From the NCBI RefSeq assembly GCF_032399705.1, contig NZ_CP135922.1:7006001-7070000 (forward strand): a DNA stretch of 64,000 bases. The letters run 5' to 3'. How positions within the stretch are numbered: the stretch's first letter is position 1; every line of letters starts with the position of its first letter. The notes under the pieces are model-generated. The model had not been told where the DNA came from and did not search any database. It saw nothing but the letters and a program-made list of their open reading frames with translations. Below, piece after piece: positions 1 to 8,620 of the stretch. Both the position numbers and the translations under genes were made by a program. This DNA comes from Paenibacillus sp. BIC5C1 (GTDB lineage: Bacteria > Bacillota > Bacilli > Paenibacillales > Paenibacillaceae).

Positions 1-782
1 CGCAAAAAGTCGATCAAAAACCATGCAATTCCCAAATCAACGACAGAACTCGCAACTGAAGAGGAAATAAACCGCAGGAAGTTGGAGAACAGCACACCCA
101 TCACCCGAGCGCTGTCCTGAATCGCTTTAAAGTGTGTGCCTGCATTTCCATTCTCATAGATGACTTGAATCGGCATGGTATGAATCGGTATACCGGACTG
201 AATACACGAGATGAGCATCTGCAGCTCGTATTCAAAACGAGTGCCGCGAACATCTTGCATGAAAGCTAGCAGTCCGGGGCCAAAGGCTCGAAGCCCGGTT
301 TGGGTATCTGATAGCTTTTTGCCGTAAAGCATAGCAAAAATAAAGGACGTCATTCGATTACCCAGCAAGGATTTCGGCGGTATGCCTCCCTCACTGAAGT
401 TTCTTACCCCAAGAACCAATGAGTCAGGATGCTGCCTGGCTTCTTTCGCAAGTCTGTATACATCCTCTGCTGCGTGCTGCCCATCTGAGTCCGCAGTGAC
501 GACGAACGAAGATGCATCGAACTGCTCTCCGATATACTTAAATCCGGTCTTAAGTGCAGCACCCTTTCCCAGATTTTCCGCATGACGCAGCAAAACACAC
601 CCGTTTTCACCCAGCTCTTCGAAAATCGACTGATACGCCTCACCAGATCCATCGTCCACAATGACAATATGGGTCAAGCCATATTCTCGCAATTGCCGTA
701 CATAGGCTGGAAGTCTCTCATCTGGCTCAAGCGATGGAATAAGGATGATCGTTTTGCCGTCTTCAGTTTTATCTATAATCAT
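1..782 (-). CDS. GT2 glycosyltransferase with GtrA-like membrane tail (3' end cut by window)
   Basis: The frame runs leftward from an ATG at 782 and is still open at base 1, so about 260 residues are visible and the C-terminus is missing. Residues 1-200 look like a dolichyl-phosphate-mannose-synthase type GT-A domain: an early IPSLEPD segment, VIVDDGSG near residue 42, and the metal-binding ADSDGQH (DxD type) near residue 100. The last visible part, FLRFISSSVASSVVDLGIAW, reads as the first membrane helix of a GtrA-like flippase domain. Such GT2-GtrA fusions usually make polyprenyl-phosphate-linked sugars for surface polymers; the actual sugar is unknown. The upstream Shine-Dalgarno is weak. 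The family call is firm, the substrate is not. Confidence 0.85.
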   Translation of the reverse strand, partial: MIIDKTEDGKTIILIPSLEPDERLPAYVRQLREYGLTHIVIVDDGSGEAYQSIFEELGENGCVLLRHAENLGKGAALKTGFKYIGEQFDASSFVVTADSDGQHAAEDVYRLAKEARQHPDSLVLGVRNFSEGGIPPKSLLGNRMTSFIFAMLYGKKLSDTQTGLRAFGPGLLAFMQDVRGTRFEYELQMLISCIQSGIPIHTMPIQVIYENGNAGTHFKAIQDSARVMGVLFSNFLRFISSSVASSVVDLGIAWFLIDFL

Positions 783-1015
783 CCTAGTTAAGCCTCAATT
801 CGACATATTTTCACAAATTCTTTTTGAATACTGTGAGTATAACATCGAAAGAGTATACAGTAAACGAACAACTTGTATATATTTTGGTAAAAAAGTTGTA
901 TACACATTCGTATTAATGTATAGGCAAAAAATACTAGGAATAGGACTGTGGTATACACAACGAAAAACTCGCCACGATTATGGGCGAGTGGATATTCAGA
1001 TATCATGTAACAATG

Positions 1016-1550
1016 CTATTCTATTCGAATGGCTTCGATATTAAGCTCGATGCTTACTTCATTTCCGACGACAATTCCACCCGCTTCCAGAGGCGAGTTG
1101 AAACTCAAACCAAATTCATTACGATCAATACTGGCTGTTTGAACGAAAGCCCACACGTTCCCGGCCACGAGGGTCTTTATTAAACCCTTCAAAAACGGTA
1201 TGAAAAGTGATAGGTTTTGTTACGCCATGCAGCGTTAGATTGCCTGCAAGTTCATATTGCCGTTCGCCAGTAAGAACGCATTTGGTGCTTTGAAACGTAA
1301 TGGCTGGATACTTAGCAGTATCAAAGAATTCTTCGCTCCTCAGGTGTTCATCGCGTTGCCGCTGGCGAGTTGTGATACTATTTGCGTCGATGGAAGCCTG
1401 AATACCCAAGGTTGTTACATCGTTGGGGTCAAAACTTAAAACCGCTTCGAAACGCTCGAAAACACCTTTGATCTTATTAATCATTAAATGCTTCACCGAA
1501 AACTCAACAGAACTGTGGTCCGGATCCACTTCCCATTTGACATTGCTCAT
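1016..1550 (-). pseudogene. YceI-family protein broken by a frameshift
   Basis: From the ATG at 1550 the reading frame encodes a typical YceI lipocalin-like protein (MSNVKWEVDPDHSSVEFSVK, then VTKPITFHTVFEG) as far as KDPRGRERVGF. It then runs out of frame and stops at 1125. Dropping one base near 1145 restores VQTASIDRNEFGL, followed by SPLEAGGIVVGNEVSIEL, and takes the gene to a stop at 1016-1018. The repaired length, about 177 residues, is normal for the family. YceI proteins bind isoprenoid-type lipids in a beta-barrel; the exact role in Bacillota is unclear. The defect is one base, so a sequencing error is a real alternative to a genuine mutation. Confidence 0.85.
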
Positions 1551-1633
1551 GAATAAATTCCACCTCTATAATAATATGATGAGAAAGGTCGCCCTATCTC
1601 CAAAGCAGCGCTATTCGCATGCTCTTAATATAC

Positions 1634-1671
1634 AAAAAGGCTACTGACAACGTAATGTCAGTAGCCTTTTT
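1634..1671. terminator. Bidirectional hairpin between divergent genes
   Basis: A 16-bp inverted repeat, aaaaaggctactgaca / tgtcagtagccttttt, flanked by A and T runs, has the form of an intrinsic terminator on both strands. It lies upstream of both neighbours (yceI leftward, ATP-grasp gene rightward), where no terminator is needed. It is probably the relic of a lost gene. Confidence 0.7.
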
Positions 1672-1774
1672 GCGTTCTAGCATTTTCTCATAAATATAGA
1701 CGAATGGCCGCTTATGCTGATCACTAATTTGAATTAGAATTACCGTAGAAGTCTGGAAAAAGGCTGTGATTCCA

Positions 1775-2497
1775 ATGTTAATCAAAAGAGATAAATGGTT
1801 GCAATATCGCATCCTCCGGAAGGGCTCCTCTCTCGTTGGACGTTTACCAGAAACACACTTGCTTAAAAAGGACACTTTAACGAAGATGCTGCTTCAATAT
1901 CAAAGCGTTGTACTGAAGCCTCGTAACGGAAGTTATGGAAGGGATATTATCTTTATCAAACGGAACAGTGTAAGAACCTATCGTATTCAAAATGAAAATA
2001 ATGTGGTCATCATGAAAGACACCGACAAGGTACTCCAATGGCTCCACAAAAGAAACAAAAGTCATGGATACATTGTCCAAAAACGTCTGCATCTTGCCCG
2101 AATTGGGCACAAGCCGTTCGACATTCGGATCATCGTCCAGCGTCAAAAAGGCTCTTCAACCACTTGGAACGTTACTGGCTCCTACGCTAAAGTTGCGGCG
2201 CAAGGATATCTAGTCACAAATGTGACTAGCCGCACCATTCCAGTGTTGGAGGCACTCAAATTATCTCAAATTGGAGATCGCAGCTTGCTTGTCAAAGCGG
2301 AACACATTGCACTATTAGCTGCCAAACGACTGGGAGAACGTTACTCGAAGCTTAGGGAAGTTGGGTTTGATATAGGTATCGACAGGAAACAGCAAGTTTG
2401 GATTATCGAAGGCAATTATAGACCGGACCTACGGCCTTTCCGACTTTTGAAAGATTCCTCAATGCATCGCAAAATATTATGGTACAAGAAACATTAA
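1775..2497 (+). CDS. YheC/YheD-like ATP-grasp protein
   Basis: A 240-residue protein resembling the YheC/YheD (endospore coat-associated) branch of the ATP-grasp superfamily. Visible landmarks are the nucleotide-binding segment VVLKPRNGSYGRDI near residue 50, the substrate/ATP segment KPFDIRIIVQ near 120, and the C-terminal metal-binding region EVGFDIGIDRKQQVWIIEGN. Known YheC/D proteins are about 360-450 residues, so this is the short form with the ATP-grasp core only. An in-frame GTG lies at 1766, but the AAAAAGG at 1757-1763 fits the ATG at 1775 better. It is monocistronic, with a terminator right after it. A ligase reaction is expected from the fold, but the substrate is unknown. Confidence 0.82.
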   Translation: MLIKRDKWLQYRILRKGSSLVGRLPETHLLKKDTLTKMLLQYQSVVLKPRNGSYGRDIIFIKRNSVRTYRIQNENNVVIMKDTDKVLQWLHKRNKSHGYIVQKRLHLARIGHKPFDIRIIVQRQKGSSTTWNVTGSYAKVAAQGYLVTNVTSRTIPVLEALKLSQIGDRSLLVKAEHIALLAAKRLGERYSKLREVGFDIGIDRKQQVWIIEGNYRPDLRPFRLLKDSSMHRKILWYKKH

Positions 2498-2503
2498 AGC
2501 GAA

Positions 2504-2545
2504 AAAGAGACGACCAGCCTTTTTCTACGGGGCAGTCGTCTCTTT
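2504..2545 (+). terminator. Terminator of the ATP-grasp gene
   Basis: The arms aaagagacgac and gtcgtctcttt flank a loop of about 20 bases just after the stop codon at 2497. The stem is strong; the trailing T run is short. Confidence 0.75.
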
Positions 2546-2590
2546 AGGTTAAGTTGTATGATGCTTATGATGATCATGACGCTTCAGTTA

Positions 2591-2929
2591 TTACTTGATG
2601 CGTCTCGTGGCACTTGTAACACGTGTCACTTGGAACTTATTTACCCCTACCTGTATAATGGCAAACTGGCTATAAGAAGTACCGGAAGAAGTATACGGCT
2701 CAGCTTCAATATTCCCACTTGGCGTTCTAACCGTTGCGGTGATTCTAGTTACCAAGCAGACTCCACGGCCGGAAGCTCTCCAAGTCTCGTCACGCAGAAC
2801 ACTATAGTTGTCGTCACTACAAAAGATGGATGCATATTCAACTTTTCCAGACGCATTAAACGAAGTAGAGTTATAGATCTGAACAGGGTCATAACCACCT
2901 CTTGGTCCTCCAGGTCTTCTATTTCCCAT
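2591..2929 (-). CDS. Unrecognised small protein (112 aa)
   Basis: I do not recognise this family. The frame opens with MGNRRPGGPRGGYDP and has a single Cys pair (FCSDDNY, RGVCLVTR). It is rich in Ser/Thr/Arg, and its second half looks beta-rich. It has no signal peptide and no membrane segment. A strong AAGGAGG lies 8 bases before the ATG at 2929, so translation is credible; an in-frame TTG at 2935 would overlap the ribosome-binding site and is not used. The Gly/Arg/Pro-rich start recalls small spore-associated proteins of Paenibacillus, and the gene lies between spore-type genes, but this is only suggestive. Confidence 0.6.
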   Translation of the reverse strand: MGNRRPGGPRGGYDPVQIYNSTSFNASGKVEYASIFCSDDNYSVLRDETWRASGRGVCLVTRITATVRTPSGNIEAEPYTSSGTSYSQFAIIQVGVNKFQVTRVTSATRRIK

Positions 2930-2935
2930 TATCAA

Positions 2936-3371
2936 AACCTCCTTATTATTGATAGTTTTATTAAATGCAATTCAATTGTTTTGGTAAGGTATAAATGTGG
3001 ACAAGGAAGAAAAAGTGCGTTTGTCCGGTGGTCGCGAGAGGAAACTTATAACGCTGTACCTCAACAAAAAGAACCCCCCTCGTATTCACAAAGTTGGTTC
3101 AGGAATTATAGATTTATCAGCAAGCCTATGTAAACATGAATTGCCTAAACTTAATTGATATCCGCTGATTCTAAGGGTTAACAATAATTAACCATCCAAA
3201 ATTGATCCTGTAGAAGGATCTAAAACTAAGACACTACTCTTATTTAGACACTTCTGATCGAGATAGTTTCCTTTTGTTGAACATATGTCTCATTTAACAA
3301 CGAAAAAAACGATCGGATAGCGCACAACGTGTTGTTTCGTTATTACATAGAATCAACCTGTTTAATTTTTG
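2936..3371. other. Non-coding stretch
   Basis: About 430 bases, AT-rich at both ends. I see no convincing ribosome-binding site with an ORF and no strong terminator. The left end must carry the promoter of the leftward 112-aa gene. A long rightward frame through this region (2558-3133) runs antisense over that gene and is not credible. Confidence 0.5.
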
Positions 3372-3627
3372 TTACTTCATCTGTCCTTTGATGACTTTCA
3401 TCATGCTTTTACCAGTTGCTATAATTGCTTCTTCTGCTGAACGTGGTGTCCAACCAAGTATACGTTTGGATTTTTGATTACTCGTTGACATATCTTTTCC
3501 CAAGAGTGTTGCAATCATTCTTAATTTAGGGTTGAAAATCGCCGCAACACGAACAATACTATTGGGGAGTTCTCTCTTAGGCACGTTTATGGCATCTGAT
3601 AAGCAATTCTCCAGGGATGCGCCACAC
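3372..3627 (-). pseudogene. 3' remnant of an SDR NAD-dependent epimerase/dehydratase
   Basis: The frame encodes the last ~70-80 residues of an extended short-chain dehydrogenase (dihydroflavonol reductase/aldehyde reductase-like): KRELPNSIVRVAAIFNPKLR, then SNQKSKRILGWTPRSAEEAI and a final helix. SKRILGWxPRSxEEAI is the usual C-terminal signature of these enzymes. The whole NAD-binding Rossmann domain (GxxGxxG, YxxxK) is absent. The frame is open upstream until it reaches the terminator hairpin at 3628, with no start signal. A deletion or recombination joint therefore probably lies between about 3600 and 3628. Confidence 0.75.
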
Positions 3628-3664
3628 AGCGAAAGAGAACAGCCCCAGGCTGTTCTCTTTCGCT
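3628..3664 (-). terminator. Terminator of the Gly/Pro-rich gene
   Basis: A near-perfect inverted repeat, agcgaaagagaacagcc / ggctgttctctttcgct, with a 3-base loop immediately follows the stop of the leftward gene at 3672. The arms are 17 bp and there is no long T run. Confidence 0.8.
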
Positions 3665-3671
3665 GTCTGTC

Positions 3672-4028
3672 TTAGAAGCATGTGAACGAGCTAATCCGAT
3701 TCAAATCAATACCGAAGTATCCCCAGAAGAAACCGAACCATCTGAACCCTGCAACAGAATTACGCCCGACAAATACCGGAAAGAACCAGAATTGCTCGCC
3801 GTTGTTCAGCCAAATGTATGTGTTGCGGAACATACAGCGTCTGATCCCGCCGGGATCGATAGCATATGTGGCGGTCTGCATTTGCGGTACGAACTGCGGT
3901 GGAGGAGCCGTCGGCGCTTGAGCCCCTCCCGGTGCACCCCCTGGAAAACCCGGACCCCCCGGCCCTACCGGTCCACCTGGTCCGCCTGGAAACCCTCCGC
4001 CAGGTCCCGGCATTGGAAAAAACCCCAT
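3672..4028 (-). CDS. Gly/Pro-rich small protein with aromatic C-terminal domain
   Basis: A 118-residue protein. Residues 1-35 are a collagen-like low-complexity stretch (MGFFPMPGPGGGFPGG, GGPVGPGGPG). Residues 60-118 form a compact aromatic domain with two Cys (RRCMFRNTYIWLNNGEQFWF, VGRNSVAGFRWFGFFWGYFG, SSFTCF). I associate this domain with small, poorly characterised Bacillales proteins sometimes labelled 'transporter' without evidence. The frame stays open upstream to 4226, but AAAGGAG 9 bases before the ATG at 4028 fixes the start. No signal peptide is visible. A spore-surface role would fit the composition but is not shown. Confidence 0.7.
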   Translation of the reverse strand: MGFFPMPGPGGGFPGGPGGPVGPGGPGFPGGAPGGAQAPTAPPPQFVPQMQTATYAIDPGGIRRCMFRNTYIWLNNGEQFWFFPVFVGRNSVAGFRWFGFFWGYFGIDLNRISSFTCF

Positions 4029-4247
4029 ATGTGATCGCTCCTTTCGATGAGTAGGCATAATCATCATATGCATTCGCGGAAAGGGCGACTGGGCGAATAT
4101 CAAAAATATCACCAACAAAGCTTGACCCATATTCAGTTTCTCCACATAGGGGAAACATTGCCGCATGAAACCCCAGTCAATTTTGACAAATAAAGTGAGT
4201 GAGTGATAGATTCTAAGTATATTCATTCTTTAAATTGGGGTGGGCCT

Positions 4248-4817
4248 ATGAGAAAAAAACTACAAATTTACATATCGTCTACTTACTACGATCTTATTGA
4301 AGAAAGACATACCGCTGTTGAAGCCGTACTTCAAGCTGGTCATATCCCTGCGGGAATCGAGCAATTTTTCAAGGAGAGTCCAATGAAAATTAGGAAGAGA
4401 TGGATCGACGAGTCCGATGTATATGTCCTGATTCTCGGAGGATTTTATGGTTTAACACTTCCTGAAGATAATTCCAAGAGCTATACCCATTGGGAGTATG
4501 AGTATGCCGGAGAAGCGGGCAAACCTAGATTTGCTTTTGTTGTCACAGATGAAGCATTAAGACAAAAGCCATATGACTTCGCAGCAATTGAATACTATCA
4601 GGAGTTTCAAGAGTTTAAGCAAACAGTCATGGAACAAATCCCTATCTATTATGTTGAAGATGTACGGCACATTAAAATGGTACTCCGTAATCAATTGCCG
4701 GGGTATGCAGCAAGAGACGATTTGCATGGTTGGGTTTCTGGAAAGGATGTCCCAGACGTCCAAAAGCTGTTGGAAGAGAATGCACGATTAAAGGCGGAGT
4801 TGGAGAAAAAGAAATGA
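4248..4817 (+). CDS. DUF4062 domain protein
   Basis: A 189-residue protein opening with the DUF4062 signature KKLQIYISSTYYDLIEERHT, then an AIVEA-like helix, a WIDESDVYVLILGGFYG strand-loop and SYTHWEYEYA near residue 85. DUF4062 domains are related to the nucleoside-deoxyribosyltransferase/TIR fold and usually form the N-terminal part of larger proteins, including predicted signalling and defence proteins. Here the domain ends in a short charged helix (KLLEENARLKAELEKKK) and nothing follows. The start is supported by GGGGTGGG just upstream of the ATG. The gene is isolated between two terminators and has no effector-like neighbour. The family call is good; the function is unknown. Confidence 0.8.
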   Translation: MRKKLQIYISSTYYDLIEERHTAVEAVLQAGHIPAGIEQFFKESPMKIRKRWIDESDVYVLILGGFYGLTLPEDNSKSYTHWEYEYAGEAGKPRFAFVVTDEALRQKPYDFAAIEYYQEFQEFKQTVMEQIPIYYVEDVRHIKMVLRNQLPGYAARDDLHGWVSGKDVPDVQKLLEENARLKAELEKKK

Positions 4818-4914
4818 AAGAGGGGCTGGCATAACCAACCATTACCATTATTAACTATACCTGCCCAAAACAAGGTGCCACCAACCTGAGATCAGTTATA
4901 GATCATGTAAACAT

Positions 4915-4986
4915 GAAAAAACACATCCTAAATTGGGATAAGCATTCTCTTGGAAAGCTTATTTGCCCAATAGGATGTGTTTTTTG
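4915..4986. terminator. Long bidirectional terminator
   Basis: The arms aaaaacacatccta / taggatgtgttttt, extended inward by attggg / cccaat and gcatt / gcttat-type pairing, end the rightward DUF4062 gene and the leftward 5'-nucleotidase gene from the other side. A and T runs on both flanks support use in both directions. Confidence 0.8.
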
Positions 4987-5016
4987 TTTTAATATAAAGT
5001 TTGAATAAGTTCTATA

Positions 5017-7140
5017 TTATGAAGCTTTTGCTGCAACAGCTTTTTGAATTAAAGCTTTTGCATCGTTAGTAGAAAGACCTTGTTTAGGTTGAAGCAGATT
5101 TTTCTCTGCTGCACTAAGAATACCTTTGTCAATCAGTTTTGCCATGGATTTCACCGCATAAGTAGAAACCGATTTTCCATCTTCAAAACCTGCAATGATC
5201 GTAGCTGCATTTTTGTCAGAAGCTTGATCTTTCAACAATTTAGCAAGAATGGTAGCCGCTTCTTCACGAGTGATATCACGATCAGGATTGAAGTTACCAC
5301 CGTAGCCTTGAATGAATCCAGCATGAGTCGCTTCAGCGATTGCATCTGCATATGAAGCGTTAGCAGCTACATCCTTGAATGCAGGTGCTGCAGCTACTTC
5401 GTTCAGTTTCAACAGGTCTACAAGAGCACTTACAAATTCAGCACGAGAAATAAATTCTGTTGTTACAGGTGTTTCTGTTTCCTCTGTGGATGCAGCTAGG
5501 TTCGTGATACGTCCTTCCGTTTTAGCCACAATGTCAGCGCCTTTATACGTATCTACAATGTACTGGTAGAATACATCCAGATCGATAGGACCAGCCAAGG
5601 ATGATTTAGCATCTACTAGCACTTTATAGTTATCTCCACCTGCAGCCATAAAGTTGTTAACTACAGCCGTATATGTTTTTGCAGGATCAATAGATGTGCC
5701 ATCTTCCAGACTAAGGCTAGTAACACGTTCTGCAACTGGCTTGTTGAAGTCTGCAGTATATTTCAAACCAGAGATCTGTAGAGTTTTTGTGTTTGGTGTA
5801 CCATCAGCGTTGGTACCCCATTGTTGCTGCAACAAAGTTTTAATTTGTTCGCCAGTCAACTCCAGTTTCACTAGAGTATTGCCAAACGGTTGGATTTTGG
5901 CAAGATCAGCAAAGGTCACATCGCCTTTTGGCAGATCCGCACGAATACCACCTGGATTCATAAATGCAAAGTCAGCAGCACTTGCCTTATCCCCAAAGTC
6001 TGCTTCACGCATTGAATCTGCAATGAGGTTACCCAGAGCGGCTTCATTATTATAAGCATCTGTACGGGTAACAGAACCATCCGTTGTACCTACTGGCTTA
6101 GTCAGCTCAGGATGCTTGTCTAATGATTTTTTAATAATAGCCAACGTTTCAGGGTCTTCTTTTACACCCTCTTGGAAAGTCGTTGTAACGGTAGCTGATT
6201 TCTCTGTTACATCCCCAGTAGCAGGGTCAATCATCAATTTAATATCTTCAAATGCTGTACCATAAGAGAACGCTTGAACGATCAATTTCCCATTTACTTC
6301 ACCATTAGCCAAGGCATGATTGTCACCTGCGACGATAACGTCAACAGGGGAATCTGCTGGCAAAGCTTTTGCTAAATCAGCCGCTTCTCCAGTCGTTACG
6401 CCTTCTTTGGTTGTTGCTGGATCATGTGCCAAGACGATGATCGTTTCTACACCTTGATCTTGTAATTCTTTTGCATATTTATTAACGGCTTCAACTTCTT
6501 CTTCTGCACTTAGGAAACGCACACCAGCTGTACCAGATGGAGATACTTTAGCAGGTGTGGATTTCGTTACTAATCCGATGAATCCGATTTTAACTCCGCC
6601 TACTTCTTTAATAACATACGGCTTAATCAATGTTTTGCCAGTGGCAGTTTCAATGACGTTTGCATTGACGTAATCAAATTTTGCACCAGCATGAGTTACT
6701 TTGCCTTCTTTTGGATCAAGGCCACCAAAGATTTGTGCCTTCAAGGCAGCGATACCCTGGTCGAATTCATGATTGCCTAGAGAACCTACATCAAAGCCCA
6801 TCATATTCATCCATTCCATGGTAGGCTCGTCACGATCGAGAGATGAGACCGGAGCAGATGCACCCACAGAGTCTCCATTATGGAAGAGTAGGGAATGTTC
6901 ATATTTTGCTTGAGCTTCTTTTAAGTAGGTTGCTAGAATTGGAGCCGTTCCTGCCTTTTTATCACTAACGATCGATGTGGTATCCAACTGACCATGGAAG
7001 TCATTGATACCAATCAAGTGTACTTCTACATCTTTGCCTGCGGCAGAGACAGAACCTGCTGCGCCCAATAGTTGGGTGAGTAATAGTGCGGCAGTTGCCA
7101 CACGAATTGTGCTTTGGCCCAGAACTTTTTTCCAATACAT
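5017..7140 (-). CDS. Secreted SLH-anchored 5'-nucleotidase / metallophosphatase
   Basis: A 707-residue secreted enzyme of the UshA/YfkN class. Residues 1-33 are a signal peptide ending at SVSAAG. The N-terminal calcineurin-like metallophosphatase domain shows INDFHGQLD near 45, HNGDSVGASAP near 90 and GNHEFDQG near 122, and the later VAGDNHA supplies metal-binding His. The 5'-nucleotidase C-terminal substrate domain spans about 340-540 (FMNPGGIRADL, AAGGDNYKVL). Residues 565-707 hold S-layer homology repeats (FISRAEFVSAL, NFNPDRDITREEAATIL), which attach the protein to pyruvylated wall polymer. The likely role is extracellular dephosphorylation of nucleotides for phosphate or nucleoside salvage. 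SLH anchoring is typical of Paenibacillus. Monocistronic; GGAGAGGGG precedes the ATG by 12 bases. Confidence 0.92.
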   Translation of the reverse strand: MYWKKVLGQSTIRVATAALLLTQLLGAAGSVSAAGKDVEVHLIGINDFHGQLDTTSIVSDKKAGTAPILATYLKEAQAKYEHSLLFHNGDSVGASAPVSSLDRDEPTMEWMNMMGFDVGSLGNHEFDQGIAALKAQIFGGLDPKEGKVTHAGAKFDYVNANVIETATGKTLIKPYVIKEVGGVKIGFIGLVTKSTPAKVSPSGTAGVRFLSAEEEVEAVNKYAKELQDQGVETIIVLAHDPATTKEGVTTGEAADLAKALPADSPVDVIVAGDNHALANGEVNGKLIVQAFSYGTAFEDIKLMIDPATGDVTEKSATVTTTFQEGVKEDPETLAIIKKSLDKHPELTKPVGTTDGSVTRTDAYNNEAALGNLIADSMREADFGDKASAADFAFMNPGGIRADLPKGDVTFADLAKIQPFGNTLVKLELTGEQIKTLLQQQWGTNADGTPNTKTLQISGLKYTADFNKPVAERVTSLSLEDGTSIDPAKTYTAVVNNFMAAGGDNYKVLVDAKSSLAGPIDLDVFYQYIVDTYKGADIVAKTEGRITNLAASTEETETPVTTEFISRAEFVSALVDLLKLNEVAAAPAFKDVAANASYADAIAEATHAGFIQGYGGNFNPDRDITREEAATILAKLLKDQASDKNAATIIAGFEDGKSVSTYAVKSMAKLIDKGILSAAEKNLLQPKQGLSTNDAKALIQKAVAAKAS

Positions 7141-7324
7141 GAATTAACAAAACCCCTCTCCAATTATAGATCCTGAAATATTTTACCATAGTTCAATTCA
7201 TAAAAGTCGTAGAATATATTAAATGGGTGTAAAAAGTTGAGAGATTGATAGAGAAAGGAAATACCTGTATCTGGATTTTAACCAAAGCTAGTTCTTGGGG
7301 TTTCAATCTGCTCTGAGGTCTATT

Positions 7325-8587
7325 TTATTTGAAGATGACGAATTTTAAATTCTTTTCTTTTAAGTGTTTAAGAATAGCCGGAAGTGCTTCTAATGTGTTT
7401 TTGTTCTCATGCAGCACATATACTCCGCCAGCAGCTTCGACCTGATGAAAGTATCGAATAATATCCTCTGGCTTCTTCGCATTCCAGTCCTCTGGATCTC
7501 GATTCCACAGAAGGGTCTTCATATTCAACTTCTTAACCTCGGAGACAAGTTTGTTGTTAACCGCACCGTATGGTGGACGGAACAAAGTAACCGTTTTATG
7601 CGTCAATGATTCCAGAACGCTGTTTGTCTTCGACAAGCTCTCGCTCTGATTCTGTGGGGTGTCCTTCGGAAGCAAACTGTGATCCCAGGAATGATTCCCA
7701 ATCGCCATTCCATGTTCACTCGCATAGATAACAGCATCTCGATTGCGTTCCACCTTCTGCCCTACAAACAGGAATGTTGCCGCTACCTTCTGTTCTGTCA
7801 GAATGTCCACAAACTGCTTCGTAAGCGTGGAAGGTCCATCATCAAAGGTTAAAGCAACATATTCCTTCGGTAAACCAAAGAAAGACTCCTCTTTATCAAT
7901 ATCGATGACTTCAAAGGATTCGTGATTACTGTCAGGCTGATCGGATACGTGTGATAGGACGATAGGATTTGTTCTGGCAGCCGTAACTGAAGTTTCCGTC
8001 TTGTATGGTTCACTTATAGCTGTAAGCACCATCGGCGCTTCAAAATCATCGTCTTTTTCCCCAGCCATCGCCACCCCGACTGATCCGCTAAACGTATTTG
8101 CAGAATCGTCATTCCCCTTCGAAGTGATAGATAGAACAATCAGCAAGCCGATAGTTACAAGGGACAGAATCAAAATTTTGGGCATGTGTGCAGAGAATTG
8201 CCGCAGGAGTTGTGTCCATTGCTGAGCGGGTTCCTCTACTCTGTCCTCCACTGAAACGGGCGGAAGGTTCCTGATCCGCTTAATTTCATTTATGTATGCT
8301 TCGCTGCATGCAAAATACTGCACATCCCGGGAAACTTCTGTGGTTCTGATTATGGAACTATAAAAGGTATTCCGGTATGGATCCCACTTGGAATAGGGAG
8401 AGAGTCTGATCCTGTCTCCATTTAGTGGCTTCAACATTTCAAGCCCAAGATATGTAAACTCGTCAATATTAATTTCGTATATAGCCTGCCTATCCTCTTG
8501 GGACACTGCGACCGTGATTTGATTTACACCATCCGAGGTCTTCCCAAGCGATAACAGCTCCATTACCTGCGTAATGTATGTCTCCAT
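7325..8587 (-). CDS. Membrane-tethered polysaccharide deacetylase (NodB domain)
   Basis: A 420-residue protein of unusual order. Residues 1-130 form an apparently cytoplasmic domain I do not recognise (METYITQVMELLSLGKTSDG; YFACSEAYINEIKRIRN). One membrane helix follows at about 134-155 (ILILSLVTIGLLIVLS), then a linker, then an extracellular NodB carbohydrate-esterase-4 domain from about 240. NodB motifs are present: TFDDGP (1), GNHSWDHS (2), RPPYGAV (3), NRDPEDW (4, usually DxxDW) and VLHE (5). Deacetylation of N-acetylated peptidoglycan or exopolysaccharide is the family reaction; the substrate is unknown. It starts 33 bases after the coiled-coil gene and is probably co-transcribed with it. 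The N-terminal domain could sense or bind a partner on the cytoplasmic side. Confidence 0.88.
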   Translation of the reverse strand: METYITQVMELLSLGKTSDGVNQITVAVSQEDRQAIYEINIDEFTYLGLEMLKPLNGDRIRLSPYSKWDPYRNTFYSSIIRTTEVSRDVQYFACSEAYINEIKRIRNLPPVSVEDRVEEPAQQWTQLLRQFSAHMPKILILSLVTIGLLIVLSITSKGNDDSANTFSGSVGVAMAGEKDDDFEAPMVLTAISEPYKTETSVTAARTNPIVLSHVSDQPDSNHESFEVIDIDKEESFFGLPKEYVALTFDDGPSTLTKQFVDILTEQKVAATFLFVGQKVERNRDAVIYASEHGMAIGNHSWDHSLLPKDTPQNQSESLSKTNSVLESLTHKTVTLFRPPYGAVNNKLVSEVKKLNMKTLLWNRDPEDWNAKKPEDIIRYFHQVEAAGGVYVLHENKNTLEALPAILKHLKEKNLKFVIFK

Positions 8588-8620
8588 ACCATTCGTCCTC
8601 TCTTCCGATCAGCAATGACT

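Noticed and set aside
2558..3133. Rightward 191-codon frame
   Set aside because: It is antisense to the 112-aa gene, which has a far better ribosome-binding site, and is Ser/Arg/Thr-rich without domains.
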